Of a stretch of DNA of 64,000 bases, positions 23,137 to 34,700 are shown in pieces (positions within the stretch are counted from its first letter, which is position 1; every line of letters begins with the position of its first letter). This DNA is from Entomortierella parvispora (taxonomy: Eukaryota > Mortierellomycota > Mortierellomycetes > Mortierellales > Mortierellaceae): assembly GCA_963573315.1 (NCBI GenBank), contig OY752140.1, forward strand, positions 3,782,001 to 3,846,000, written 5' to 3'. The position numbers and the translations under genes were made by a program. The notes below the pieces were generated by a model. It was given only the letters and a program-made list of their open reading frames with translations, made no database searches and was not told the origin of the DNA.

Positions 23137-24250
23137 TGATTTTTCTTGTGAAGGGTGTCGAACTCGGGAGGGATCGGCCTTCTTTGTCAGAGGGTGTGGA
23201 ATGTAGGGAGACAAAGAAAAAAAAACGTGGAATGAGGTGAATTCAAAGAGGTGAATGAGCACTCTAGAAAGTACCGAGGAGAAAAAGAGAGGAAGAGCAA
23301 AGACTGGAGGCGAAAATTAATGGTTGTCGTGTGTTTGCGGTGGGTGGAATAGGAGAGGCAGTAACTCGGAGCGTGTAACAAAGGCAATTAGTCGTCGATA
23401 ATGAAAGACGGGAAAGAAGTCGAGGATAGGGGAAGAGGTGCAGGTGGATGGAAGGAGAGGGCGGGAGAATGAAAGTGTCGCAGAAGTGTCGATCGAAAGG
23501 AAAGAAGTGAAAAAGCGACAGAAAAGATCTGTGGTCGAGATCCACAGCCAAGGCGAACATGCACGCACACACCTGTTTTCATCCACAGTCTCTGTTGTCC
23601 GACAAATCCAACAAAGCAGAGAAAAAAGAGCAAACATGAGCACTCCAAGTGGTCTTCAGTCCAGCCCGGCCCATCATCCATCTATTTCGCGTTTCTCGAG
23701 ATCACAACCAAAAGTCTTGGACAGACAGGGGAGAAAACCCAATGCGAGCTAAGAGCACATGGAGTGGGGAGCCATCGCGGGGGACTGATTCGAGAGCATT
23801 CTGGAATCCCATCGCTGGCTCCCCATTCAAGGTCAGAGATCCAGCTCCGGTTGGATGCGCACCAGGGAGTCGACCTGAAAACCCGCAGGACCATTCGGGA
23901 TCTCAACAAGTGCATGCTGACATCGATCCCTATCTTTTTGGTGTTGCAAAGTCTTTTTCTGTCTCCTTTGGCCCGGGCCATTCCCTGGCGCTTGGATGTT
24001 TGTTTTTTTTCATTCCTTGTTGTTTTTGGGTTGCAAAGAAGGGCCTTGTGCCACCAAGCGTCCGTTGGTGTTGTTGTGTTTGCGCCCTCTTGCATCAAGC
24101 GGGATAATTTTCTTTGCTGCTGCATCAGTTCCTGAACTCATCGGGCATTCTGGATGCACCTTGAGCCACCCATTCTGCTGCACCCTCTCCGCAGGAACAG
24201 ACTATGGCCAGCACACATCTCATTTTCTGTCTCTCTCGCACCACAAAAGG

Positions 24251-24284
24251 CTCTCTCTCTCTCTTTTTTTTTTTTTTTTTTTTT
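24251..24284. repeat. CT microsatellite followed by poly-T (21 nt)
   Basis: Seven CT units run directly into about 21 consecutive T. This is simple low-complexity sequence in the upstream region of the RhoGAP gene. Confidence 0.9.
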
Positions 24285-24540
24285 CGTTTGTTGACGGCTG
24301 GCTCTATTTCCAGTGGACACAACACAACAAACACACTCACTGCGAGAGCAATTGCGATCGGGGAACCAGCACTCTGTCCGTCTGACTCTTTTGTCTCTCT
24401 TTCTCTTCTGTCACTATAGGGTTGTTGACGCACGTATTACCTAACCAATTGAACTACACAAGTATGTAGTACCACTTTCCCCAACTTGGTTTACATATCT
24501 CCCATCGCCTCATACCCTCGGATGTCTCCTTCGGTGCGCT

Positions 24541-24556
24541 CCCCCCCCCCCCCCCC
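24541..24556. repeat. Poly-C tract (16 nt)
   Basis: Sixteen consecutive C on the + strand, in intergenic DNA. Long G/C homopolymers also occur in a RAD1 intron (near 12402-12418) and near 17825, so they recur in this genome. Confidence 0.85.
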
Positions 24557-25387
24557 TTTACGCGGTGGATAAAGAGGAGAGTCAAAGTTGACAGTCTTTC
24601 ATTTCATTCCGAGTACTAAAATGTCGTAGGACTGGCAGGGAGAGAGGAGATAGAAACTGGAAGAAATAGGAACAGCTGCCATAGTTTACCGATGGACATG
24701 CCGAATGTTTTCTAAAGGAAAAAAAATCGCTCCACAGCCGATGTTATTAATGCTGTTTGTTGATGATGCTTGCCTTTGCTGCCTTGTCAACGCAGGTGGA
24801 AAATACACAGGCGAATGTTGATTGTGGGGGGTTTGGCACAGCACAGGTTCATGCAGTGCATGTGGTTGGGGAAAGGAAAAAAGGGGAAGTTAACGTGGCC
24901 GTGCAGGTCCCAGACAAGTAACAAATGCGTGGCATGGCAAGCTACATGCGGATATGAACATCAAAAAAAAAATCGTAATTGCTCTCTGCGCCCAACTCCA
25001 AGAACCCTAATCAGAGCTTTCTACAACTCAGATCATTCCTTTGATCTCAAGCTGCCAAATTCATTTACACCGATCGCCAGGGCGAAAGCGTTGTGGCAAA
25101 TGCGTGATCTTTCTTCCCCGCATGGTATTCAAAAAGCGAGAAGGGTTCAACAAAAGGTCACCTCTGAAGCATACGCCAAATTCCACAGTGCCGATTTCAG
25201 GAACACATCTCACATCGACTCACGAGGTGCAGCAGCGCCTTCGTCTCTATGACAACATCATGACAGACAGGTGCTTTTCAACCTTGCACACCGAAACGAC
25301 GCCACATAGCTTGGGCTGTGAGAGGCGATAGACGGATTTATTGTCTATGGCTGTTAGGACGAAGCTGAGACGGTTTCTAAAACACAA

Positions 25388-26917
25388 TTACATTGAGCAC
25401 GTAGTGAGAGTGTAGCCATTCACTTCATCCTTGATTGACGACTGTGTCCAGACAAAAGTACCCAGGATGACGACCATAGCCAGCTGTGCGACCACAACTG
25501 AAATGACTCCATAAATATAGGAGGCTTTGCGAGGCAGTGTCTTCAGCTCCAATGTAAACGTGGAAATGGTTGTCAAACAGCCTAATGAAAAGTTGACACG
25601 AAACAACAAGATCAGAGAAAGGTGGCAGATGCACAAGCGTCAGAGTAACTATGACAAAGTCTGAGCACTTACCGCAGAATCCATCCTGCAGTCCACTGAA
25701 GACTTGGCATGCCGCAGCCGCCCCACTGTGTTGGCTGATCGTGGTGCTATGTTGTAAACAAATCACGGCTGCCAAAACCATGGATCCTAGGATATTGGCC
25801 GCAAAGGTTCCGAGAGGGAACTGGAACCGCTTCAATGTACTTAGGTTCCACCGAGACATGTACCATCGCAAACTGGCGCCCAAGGGGGCAAAACAACAAG
25901 CCAGTGCCACGTGTCGCCATGACTGAAATGAAGCTGTTGGCATCCAAATAGCAGCAAAAACGACTCCAAGCCAGAGCGCCCCCCCCACCATGATAAAAAG
26001 CCAGTCCTGTACCGTCCACAGAATCGGTGGTGATGGAATAGGAATTGGCACTGCTGGTGGTACCGTAGCAATATCGGCTTGGGATGGGGGGACTTCGTCC
26101 GTCCCAGGCGTCACATTTGTATCTTCTTCAGCCAAGACGGCATCGAGGTTTTCCTCTGAAACACTGGGACCTTCGCCTGGCGCAGTATAGGTGTCTGCTT
26201 TTGCAACCAGCACTTGTCCCAAATGATTTCCAAGCTCCAGTCCAGCCAGAGACATGGCCAGTGTCACGGTTATTTCCGAGAGAGCAGATAAGATCTACGT
26301 AGCCAAAGCCAAACCCAAACGAATGTTGATCAGCGGATAATCTCCCATGCATTCATGCACTGGACTATATATTGCGGTCAAGACAAGATGGACATCAGCT
26401 CTCAACTTACATTTTGGAGTGGATGGCGATTTATCCGGGATGGGTTAATAAGCTCAACAAATGTCCCCACTGACCAAGAAGAGAACGTTGTGATGGAGCC
26501 ACAGAGGCCGGAGCTCAAGGCCACATAGAAGTAAGGTCCCAACCAGTGCCCTCTATACCTGCCCTTGTAGCACAGTAATCCAAAACCTTTCTCGATCCAG
26601 TCTCGAGTTGCAACCAGGGTTCCCATGATCAGACAACCGATAAACTGTGGCCACACCAGGGCAAAAACCTGCTGGCCAGCAAAGGTCTGGATAGAGTTGA
26701 GGCCCAAGCGGATCAAGAGTCCCAGGATGGCGAATGGGATAATGATGGCGGGCTGGAGGACGTTGAGTCGTCTTTTGAAGTAAAGACCATGGGCCTTCGA
26801 TTTCGATGATTGGGCATGGATCAACTCCTCGTTAACCTGGGTGCCATTTTCGGATGGTTGGTTTCCATTGATGTCATTGATGGCGGGGGTGGATGGTGTG
26901 GCGGAGGGCGAAGCCAT
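25388..26917 (-). CDS. FEX1: Fluoride exporter FEX (fused CrcB domains)
   Basis: Three exons (26917-26411, 26294-25673, 25581-25388) encode 440 residues. Two CrcB/Fluc domains are fused, as in eukaryotic FEX. The first has GLLIRLGL, GCLIMGTLVATRDW and GLCGSITTFSSWSV. The second has FAPLGASLRWYMS, FPLGTFAANILGS and GLQDGFCGCLTTISTFTLEL. The paired GxxGxxTTxSTF-type motifs and Asn residues line the fluoride pore in the family. Around eight or nine hydrophobic segments are visible. A Pro/Glu-rich loop of about 60 residues separates the two halves. The protein sits in the plasma membrane and removes fluoride passively. The last splice rebuilds the GFCG/CLTTISTF motif, which supports the model. 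The start at 26917 is the first ATG in frame ahead of conserved sequence. Confidence 0.92.
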
Positions 26918-27455
26918 GGCATCCAGTCCTGCAGCAGATCTGTCCTGGAGTGTGTCGTTCTTGTTGTCAGTGCAGCGGAGAGAGAGAGGGAGAGATAAGG
27001 GTGAATGGAAAGGAAGAGAAAAAGGAAAAGAGGGCGGCTCCTGTCATTTGACACTTGTCCAGCAGCAGCAACGACAGAGGGGGGCTCTGTGCCAATGGTG
27101 AGACCTTGAGAGCAGAGCGAGAGAGCAAAGAGGGCGGTGCGCCCTTCGTTTCGCACTATTCCCAAAAAAGGAAAACTCCATCGTTTGACCGTCCACCCTC
27201 GCTTGACCCGTCGCCCTCGTTTGACGCTGCTCAGCCCGATTTCCGCCTGGTATAAGAAGGCGCCCCTCCTGGCCTATTTCCCGATTTATTATCATTCAAA
27301 TCCAAAAATTCAAACGCTCCCATCCAAACAAACATAGCTTCTCCAACGTGTCCTCCACCTGCTTAAAACACGACTTGTTCTCTCTTCTTCCTTTCTCTTC
27401 TTCTCTCTTCTCTTCTCTTCTTTCCCATTCTTCCCCCAATTGCTTCCAGATTGCC
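26918..27455. promoter_or_regulatory. Divergent promoter between FEX and the zinc-finger gene
   Basis: 538 bp separate the two outward-facing start codons. On the right, a TATA-like GTATAAGAAG (27250-27259) lies 205 bp before the zinc-finger ATG. It is followed by a pyrimidine-rich leader ending in TTGCTTCCAG just before the ATG, which could be either a 5' UTR or the end of a leader intron. Confidence 0.5.
27250..27259 (+). promoter_or_regulatory. Candidate TATA box for the zinc-finger gene
   Basis: The string GTATAAGAAG stands in otherwise mixed sequence upstream of a long CT-rich leader. Position fits a core promoter if the leader is 150-180 nt long. This is inference from motif alone. Confidence 0.35.
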
Positions 27456-28823
27456 ATGTTCGGTCAACACCACCAAGGCTTCTCAAATCCCTCTTCCCCT
27501 GCAATCCTTCGACGCGAAACCACAAACGAGATTGGCGCGATTTACACCACGCTCTTTGACGATCAAGACCAAGACCAAGACCAATCCTCCAACGAGTTTG
27601 CTCAGCTTCTCGTTAATTCAGCCTGCCCTTCATCCGCCTGGTCCAAGCAACAGTTCCATATCCCTCAGCAGGCTCAACTATCGCCTCTTCTGTCGCCCTC
27701 AAGTCCTTGCTACTCGACATTCTCGTCTACATCGTCTCCCTCACCGCAATCCTCCAACTCATCTCCTGCAATGGCCGGTGGCGCAAACAACAGTACCTTC
27801 TTCAGGAACATGGACGCGGCAGAAGCCGATGAACTTTCCGGTCTGTTCAATATCACGATCGAGGATCTTCTCTCCGGAAACACCAACACGCTGTGGTCGA
27901 CTCGGAACGAACCTATTCAGGCACAAGTCCATGACAGAGAGCAATTGATCCATCCAACTTATGATTTTGCACTTTTTGGGACTGCTGCGACTCAGCAACC
28001 GTGTCATCCACAGCAAGCACCGCAGCACTATGAGCCGCAGGCGCTGCAGTTTGGAAACAACATTCCTATTCCGGTAGCACAGCCTCATTTTGGGCAATGC
28101 CACTCAGAACAGTCGTCACTTTCCCCACAGCAACAGCATCTGCAACTTCAATCGTCTTACTTTCATCAATTGCAACAACACCACCAACAGCAGAAGCAAC
28201 ACTATCACGCTCTGCAAACCCTTCAACAAGAACAACAACAGCAGCAGCAACCGTTCTTTTTTCCGTCTCAACCGAATTCACCCACAGCCCAGACTCTGTC
28301 GACTCCTTCATCGCCTCATTTCTCAAACGTCGCTTCCTTTCCTTCGACACCGATCATGGGCAGCATCGACACTCTAATCAAAACCGACTGCAGCTCGTCG
28401 ACCTCATCGCCTCTGGTCTCGAATCCTCTCTCGCCTTCGCCTACGCCTTCCTCCTTTCCCCCCTCATCGCCTGCCACCCCCGCGGATGCTTCTTCCTTCT
28501 CTCTGCCGGGTACGGATGGCATGCATGTGGTCCGGAACGATAACAGCATCATGGTCTTTAACCCTGTCACCGAGGCCATCTCCTTCCGATGCGAGCTCTG
28601 CCCAGGAGAATCCTATGGTCGAATTCACGACCTCAAACGTCACCAGGCTTCCAAACATCAGGCCATGACCTGGCCCTGCGACTACTGTCATAAACCTTTT
28701 GCGAGAAGGGACGCCCTGTTGAGACACTATACCGTCAAGAGTGCAAGATCCGATGGCATCCACCCCAACACTGATGAGACTGAAGAGCTCATGGCTGCTC
28801 GCGCGCGCGCAAAGTTGGTCTAA
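27456..28823 (+). CDS. C2H2 zinc-finger transcription factor
   Basis: A single exon of 455 residues. The first ~370 residues are Ser/Pro/Gln-rich, with a polyGln/His stretch near 220-300, typical of activation regions. Two adjacent C2H2 fingers lie near residues 378-436: CELCPGESYGRIHDLKRHQ with its closing His residues, and CDYCHKPFARRDALLRHY. The pattern resembles fungal two-finger regulators that bind short GC-rich elements. The exact orthologue is not clear. A start at 27348 would add 36 residues, but that segment is CT-rich leader, so 27456 (GCCATGT) was chosen. Confidence 0.8.
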   Translation: MFGQHHQGFSNPSSPAILRRETTNEIGAIYTTLFDDQDQDQDQSSNEFAQLLVNSACPSSAWSKQQFHIPQQAQLSPLLSPSSPCYSTFSSTSSPSPQSSNSSPAMAGGANNSTFFRNMDAAEADELSGLFNITIEDLLSGNTNTLWSTRNEPIQAQVHDREQLIHPTYDFALFGTAATQQPCHPQQAPQHYEPQALQFGNNIPIPVAQPHFGQCHSEQSSLSPQQQHLQLQSSYFHQLQQHHQQQKQHYHALQTLQQEQQQQQQPFFFPSQPNSPTAQTLSTPSSPHFSNVASFPSTPIMGSIDTLIKTDCSSSTSSPLVSNPLSPSPTPSSFPPSSPATPADASSFSLPGTDGMHVVRNDNSIMVFNPVTEAISFRCELCPGESYGRIHDLKRHQASKHQAMTWPCDYCHKPFARRDALLRHYTVKSARSDGIHPNTDETEELMAARARAKLV

Positions 28824-29215
28824 AACGAAAAAAAACTTGTCAACCAACGAACATGAAAGCAAAAAGAAAAAAAAAAAGTCATCCTCCTTGTATATAGTAC
28901 CTACTCGCACGCAATCTCATTCTTTAGACAAAGTCCTTTCACCAGAACAACTGCACGCTCATATGATCCATTAAAAAATGTAAAAAAAAAAAAAAATGCA
29001 ACGTGTGCCAATCATGAGGAAGCAATTGAGCAAGAGTTTGGAGCCGCTTTTAATGCAGAAAGAGGGTGTGGATTACAAGAACGGAGAACTCGATCCTCTA
29101 ATAAAGCTATGGTATGAAATGAGTCAATGGAAGGATGAGAAAAAGAGGTGCAGAAGGAGAGGATGTTTGTTCGTTCCGATCCAAAAAAAAAAAATGAAAT
29201 CAAGCCATTGTTTTT
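28824..29215. other. Convergent 3' spacer
   Basis: 392 bp between the zinc-finger stop and the stop of the threonine-aldolase-like gene on the other strand. It contains short A runs at 28866-28877, 28982-28994 and about 29182-29193, and an ATTAAA string near 28970. No gene is seen. Confidence 0.45.
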
Positions 29216-31745
29216 TCAACCCTCACGCGTCAAAAGGGCACCCCAGCGCGTGATCCGTAGACTCGCGCGCTTGAGGGCCTTGCTCGCCGGGTTCTGTGCA
29301 AGCTTGAAGGGCAACTTGTTCATTTTTTTCTTGTCTACCGGTGTTTGCAACAAATTTGGTTGTTGTTGTTGTTGATCTCCGTCTTGTACAACACCCGTGC
29401 CTGCGGCATGGACCGCAGCCGCTGTGGCCACCCGAGCCTCAAGCCCCTGAAGGTCCAAAGACTGCGTCCCACGACCGGGGATTCTCGAAGAAGGATACCG
29501 AGCCGACTCATCCTCGTCGTTATCATAAACGCGAGCTGCCGCAGGATGACCATTCTGGGAGGAGGGGTTATCAATGAATTGACCAAGATAGCCATTGTTG
29601 TTGCTCAAAAGCTCTTCCAGATCCACGCGCGCACGACGATCGGCTTCATAGGCACTCATGGGGCGACCTCCGGAACGACGAGACGACCTCGGAATGACAG
29701 GGACGGCTTGGAGAGGATGGAATTGATCATCGTCGTCCATTTTCGGGGGCTCTCGACTTTCTTGGAAGAGGCAACGCTTCATGTTGGGAACTCCGTCATT
29801 GCTGTGACGTCGAAGAACCTCTTCTTCGTCATAAATGGCGTTTTTGGTCGTGGGCAGAGTAGCCTCTGCCACTGACCTGACGTCGGTGCTGGAAGGAGAG
29901 GAGGGAGACATGGACTGGAACATGCACTTTCTGCCCACCTCGGGGGTGTTTGGAGTGGTCGGGAAAGGAATACTGCTCTCGGGGGTTTCTTCTTTTTCTG
30001 GATGAGAGTGACCTTCTTCGTACGCTCGACTGTTTCGTGCGCTGTGGCTGTGCACGCTTCGGGTACCGCTGGACGGAAGGGGCTTCTGGGACCATTCGGA
30101 TGCGCGAGCAATGTCCACATTGATCTTCATCTTGGGGGTCGCAGCCATGTCTCTCAACACTTCTACAAACCGTTCCACGGCTTCTTGTGAGATCTGATAG
30201 TGCAAAACAATGCGGGCAGCCGTGCCCGAGCCACTAATCTTGATATTCTTCTTGCTCAACTCGACCATCAACTCCTCGACCGTGAACCCGGCGTCTGAGG
30301 TATCCATCCATATCATGTTGGTCTCGACTGGATTCGTGATATGACATCCAATCTGCACAAGGACCTCTTCCAGATACTTTGCCTGCCTGTGTGTCTCTGC
30401 CATGGTGGGCCAGATATTCTTGATCCCCCACAGTGCGGCCTCGGCCAGGATCCCGGCCTGTCGCCAACCACCGCCAAACAGCAGTCGGAAGTGTCGAGCC
30501 TTCTTGATCGTCTGCTCCGATCCAACCAGGATGGATCCAATCGGAGCTCCGATGCCCTTGGAGAGACAGAGCGAGATGGTATCAAACTGAGAACAGTAAT
30601 CGCTCATCGAGATCCCGGTGTGGATGCAGGCATGCCAGAGCCGAGCCCCGTCGAGATGGAGTTTAATTCCATGCTCGCGCGTCAACAACCGGATCCGGGC
30701 CATCTCCTCGAGGGGCATCACCGTGCCATTGAGGGTGTTCTCAAGCGAGATGACGCGCGTGGGCGCGTAGTGGACATCCACATCGAGAATCAAGCGCGCC
30801 GCTACATCCTCCGCAGTGAGGAACCGGCCATTCGATGGCATCACTGGGTACACGGCCGCTTGAGAATGGAACGAGATCCCACCGGCTTCATAGTTGAAGA
30901 CATGAGATCGGATATCGACCATGGCCGATTGTGGAGGGTTATTCAGATGAGTTCGCAACGCTAGTTGGTTCGACTATATCAAAACAAGGAGGAATGAGTT
31001 GCTCTGTCTGTTATTGTTGACTCGGACGGTTACGCTCGGGTGTCCATCCCATGTTTTGTTTCTCAGTTTTGCATAATGCAGATCGAGGGGTTTCGTTTAA
31101 ATGTTTTGTGTTCAGGGAGAAGGTTAGAAGGAAGGGTTGGATAAGATGAGGTAGGGGAAGGGGAAGAAGAAGAACGAACGGGGGTAGGGGTGGGGTGCAC
31201 AGTGTCAGTTACAAGCCAAGCGTGTATGACTGACTGAGACTGCAGCAAGCGTGGCTTCAGGGATAAGCAAAACACGGTAAACAAACCATGGGTGTTCCCA
31301 ATGGCTCTCATTTTTTGTCGACCCAGACCCTTCAGCATGTGGGGACGTGCGAAGGCTCCTTGTCCTCTTTTTTTTTCTGTTCTTTTTGGAAGCTTACCAT
31401 TGTACCAGAGGCGCAAAAGAGGGCTGCCTCGTGCCCACAGATCATGGCCACATACCGCTCCAGCTTCTTCACAGAGTCGTCCTCGTTATAGACATCATCG
31501 CCTAGAGAGGACTTCATCATAGCTGCAAACATCTCTGGCGTTGGCGCAGTAGCTGAATCAATGACGAAATAAGGAAGGCACGAGCGCAATGGCCAAGGGA
31601 ACTGGTTATTCTTTCAGGCTCAACAACAACATGAAAAAAAGGAACTGAAAAAAAACTCTCCGATCCAATTGCTCAGAGATCGATCGGGCTTGATCCTCTT
31701 ACCAGTATCGCTTCGGAAATCTGAGTAAGGCAAAGGATTGACCAT
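29216..31745 (-). CDS. Threonine-aldolase-family PLP enzyme with a long C-terminal extension
   Basis: Three exons (31745-31703, 31552-31398, 30973-29216) give 651 residues. The N-terminus has DFRSDT, TPEMFAAMM and GDDVYNEDDSV, as in threonine aldolases. HLDGARLW (about 172-179) holds the Asp that pairs with the PLP ring nitrogen. LCLSKGIGAPIGS carries the PLP-binding Lys near 205. The family cleaves L-threonine or allo-threonine to glycine and acetaldehyde. The catalytic part ends near 375, the usual length. A further ~275 residues are in one uninterrupted exon, Ser/Pro-rich then acidic, then basic at the end. This tail has two similar motifs, RKCMFQ and KRCLFQ. Such a tail is not part of the standard enzyme and may be regulatory. 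The start is the only ATG ahead of the conserved N-terminus. Confidence 0.85.
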
Positions 31746-34700
31746 TGTGAATGTAGATCGTGGGGATCAACGGTCGTTAATTGAAGGTAGGTGGGGAGTA
31801 TGGGTTGATTATGAAAGAGCTGGGGTATAAAATTAAAGACAGTAAAGAGTGCAAGACTGAGAGGAAGAGAACAAAAAGGATGAGGACAAAAGAAGGCAGA
31901 GAAAAAAGAAAAAAGTTCTGTAGGTACGAGAACCACCTGTGGCCCGGTGAAAACGGAAAGCGTGGAAATTAAAAAAAAAATTGGGCCGTTGTTGTCGCCT
32001 TTTTCACTGCCGATGGACTGCCCAACAAACACAGAGAGATGAAACAGGTCGGGGGGTTAGTGTTGGCTGTCGTTGGAGGTTGTGGTTGTAGTGGGTGCCG
32101 GAGGATTGATCAACAAATACACAGGGGAGAGCGATAATCGCAAAAGAGGGCGAGAAGGAGAAGGCGAGAGAGAAGGAGAAGAAAGGTGGCAATTGAAGAA
32201 AGAGGGGGTCTGGAGATGGAGCGAAATCGAACTGGACTAAGGGCCGCGGGAAGTGAGAATGAAAGGAACGAGAGTCGCTTAGGAAGCTGGAGGTTGGATA
32301 GGATAAGAAGCTGCTTTAAAGATTTCTGGTGACAGTGTGCTCGAGCAGTTGGTTTTACGGATATGGGGTCGTGATCGATGAAGGGACAGATCGGAGACGT
32401 GCAGATGAACAGCGCGAGGAGTGAAGTAGCGCTTTTTTTGAGAAGACAAAGATGGAAAAAAAATGAAGAAGCGAGCGAGAGGAAGAATGAAGGGCTCCAT
32501 TTATACGAAAGAGCTAGGAAGGCAACGGTCATGGTGCCAGCTGCTGTGAGCAAGCGTGAGACGGTTGCTTGTTCACCTTTCAAATATCAATGAGAGGAGG
32601 GGGGTGAGCGCGACTGAATGTAAACAGGGCGAAGACCATTCATGCAATGAGGAAAGTGCAGAGAAGAAGAAAAGAGCTCTCTCTCTTTCTCTCAGTTCAG
32701 GGGGTTATTGTGGATGGGGATGGCCCATGGGTCAAATGGCTCCAATTTTCAATTCACTTGATACAATAACATCGAGCGGGTTAGTACAGTATACAGCGAA
32801 AAAGGGTAAAGACGCAACGCGTAAATATAGGCGCAAGAAGGGGCGGACCTGAACTGAGGCCCAGCAAGCAGCGAGGCGTCGAGCGAAGAAAAAAGGGAGA
32901 GGGAGAGAAAGGGAGGAGGAGAAAGAGGAAGAGGAGAAGAGGAGAAGAGGAAAAGAAAGGGAAACCCATCCCTCGCCCGTCAGTGCACTCACTCGCCTTC
33001 CATCCCAGCCCATTCCACTGCTAAGCCTATCGAACAAGCACCGCAATTGCGTCGTTCTCAAGGGGGGGAAAAATTCAAAACAGCCCTTCTCGCTTGCCGG
33101 CCGACTGCATCTTCGGATGCCTTTTTTCCCCCTCTGTCTCTACGCTGCCGGTTGACGGTTGGGTCCTACTCTCGGTATCCCATGATGGATGCGGTTTCCC
33201 CGCCGCCCTACCTATGCCTGCATAGAGAGATGATGTATTCTATGAAGATCGATAGGCCGGCCCGACAGAAAAAAAAGAGGGGACACCAGAGGTCCTCTTT
33301 TTGGTGCAAGATGGCTGGTTAGCAATTGAGTATCAACAAAAGGCACACTGCCGTTCCCCAAAGTCAACCATGAAAAGACAAAGGAAAGGAAGGGCGGGAA
33401 GAAGACGCTGCTGGTCATGACCTCGGGATCACTCACCCACTGTCCTGACCATTCTCAGGGGGGATGGGACGACATGAAAGATGGATAATCGTGGATGGCA
33501 GGGTGCCAAATGGCCGCAACGAAGGCAGGAGAGGGGGTAGCGCTCGTTCCTCTTTTACCAAAAGGAAGGACTAGTCCCTCGATCGACCCCAACCCAGCTC
33601 ATCCGAGGTCGTGCAATGAAGACTTGCCTTTATCGCCCTCGACCACGAGCAGCCCACACACTCAGGGGTGTTTTTCAATGGCGTGTTTTGGTCAACAGGC
33701 CTGTCGAGGGATTCTTTTTCTTGGAATGGCGGAGACCATTGGATCAGGGTCCCTTGCCCGACTCGCATCGTGAACTGACGATTTGTCAATGGTATCAAAC
33801 AGCCTTGATCCCAATGGCACTCCAATGGCTTGTAGGTCAGAATGCCATGTTTGTTGTAAAAACTGAGGAACGACCCTCTTTTCTCTCTGCTCTGTGCAGA
33901 GCTTGGACTGATGTTCTATCCCCTGAGCAAGTACACCTCCAACGACAACATTCAGCACAATCGGGAGCAAGTCGCACAAAGGAAAACGATCGTGAAGTTT
34001 GGGTTGTACAGATCTTGCACACCATGTTCCCCGTTGTCCACTCTTTCTTGAGTCTTGGGCAAAAACCCGCCAGCCCGTCAATCTGTCTGTCCATTTTCTG
34101 TCGCTTGGCTAACGGCCGGGCGCCTGCACGATACATTTTCCCGATGGAGGCCCCTTCTTCTGTGTTCCGCTCCTGTTTACAGGTGTTTTTTTTTTCTTTC
34201 ATTTTCCATTCTCAAACTGCTCACTTGGCTCTAGATCTTAAGAGAATGAGAGGAAAATGATGGCCCCACGGCTCAACCCCCCTTTTCATGATTCACCCAT
34301 CATGACGACCACTACTAACACCGCCTCCTTAACCAAGTCCTCTGAGAGATAAGACGGACGCACACAATGTCACTTTTTTTCTTTCTTTGACTGAATGTAC
34401 GAGAACGGAGGTGCGTTCGTTCTCCTCTATCCTAGAACGGTGCCTGGAATAGCCCATTGTCTGTCTGCCTCCTTGTCTGTCTATGACGATTGATCCGCTC
34501 ATTGGATCAATTGAGGAAAGGCAGGTTTTCTATCCCTTCCGCCCTTGGCTTTTTTTTTTTTTTTTTTTTTTTTTTTTTGGCCTGCTAGAACGTCGCTATA
34601 GTTCAGTCCAGGAGTCAGTGAGAGGCCTTGAACAAGAACCCATTGAAGGAGACAGGAACAACACCGGACCCCGAACGACTGGAAAAAACAACAACGACAG

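Larger units (their letters stand above)
23137..25387. other. Gene-poor 2.25 kb region between the RhoGAP and FEX genes
   Basis: Both flanking genes are on the - strand, so this holds the RhoGAP promoter/5' UTR and the FEX 3' end. It contains a CT microsatellite running into 21 T (24251-24284), a 16 C run (24541-24556) and A tracts. Several short ORFs exist on both strands, but none has a recognisable motif or consistent splice structure. No tRNA or other RNA gene was recognised. Confidence 0.45.

Noticed and set aside
24770-25331. Overlapping + strand ORFs (160 and 96 codons) downstream of FEX
   Set aside because: No recognisable domain, no consistent splice structure and a composition like translated non-coding DNA. 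They lie where the FEX 3' UTR should be. A motif resembling a small-Tim Cys pattern was considered but the Cys spacing does not fit.
32110-32583. 157-codon - strand ORF rich in Ser/Leu/Phe
   Set aside because: It is the translation of CT-rich leader-like sequence upstream of the threonine-aldolase-like gene, with hydrophobic runs from simple sequence rather than membrane helices.
33616-34260. 214-codon + strand ORF in the gene-free region
   Set aside because: It has no motif, crosses a poly-T stretch that gives FFFSFIF, and has an overlapping ORF on the other strand. Most likely chance.
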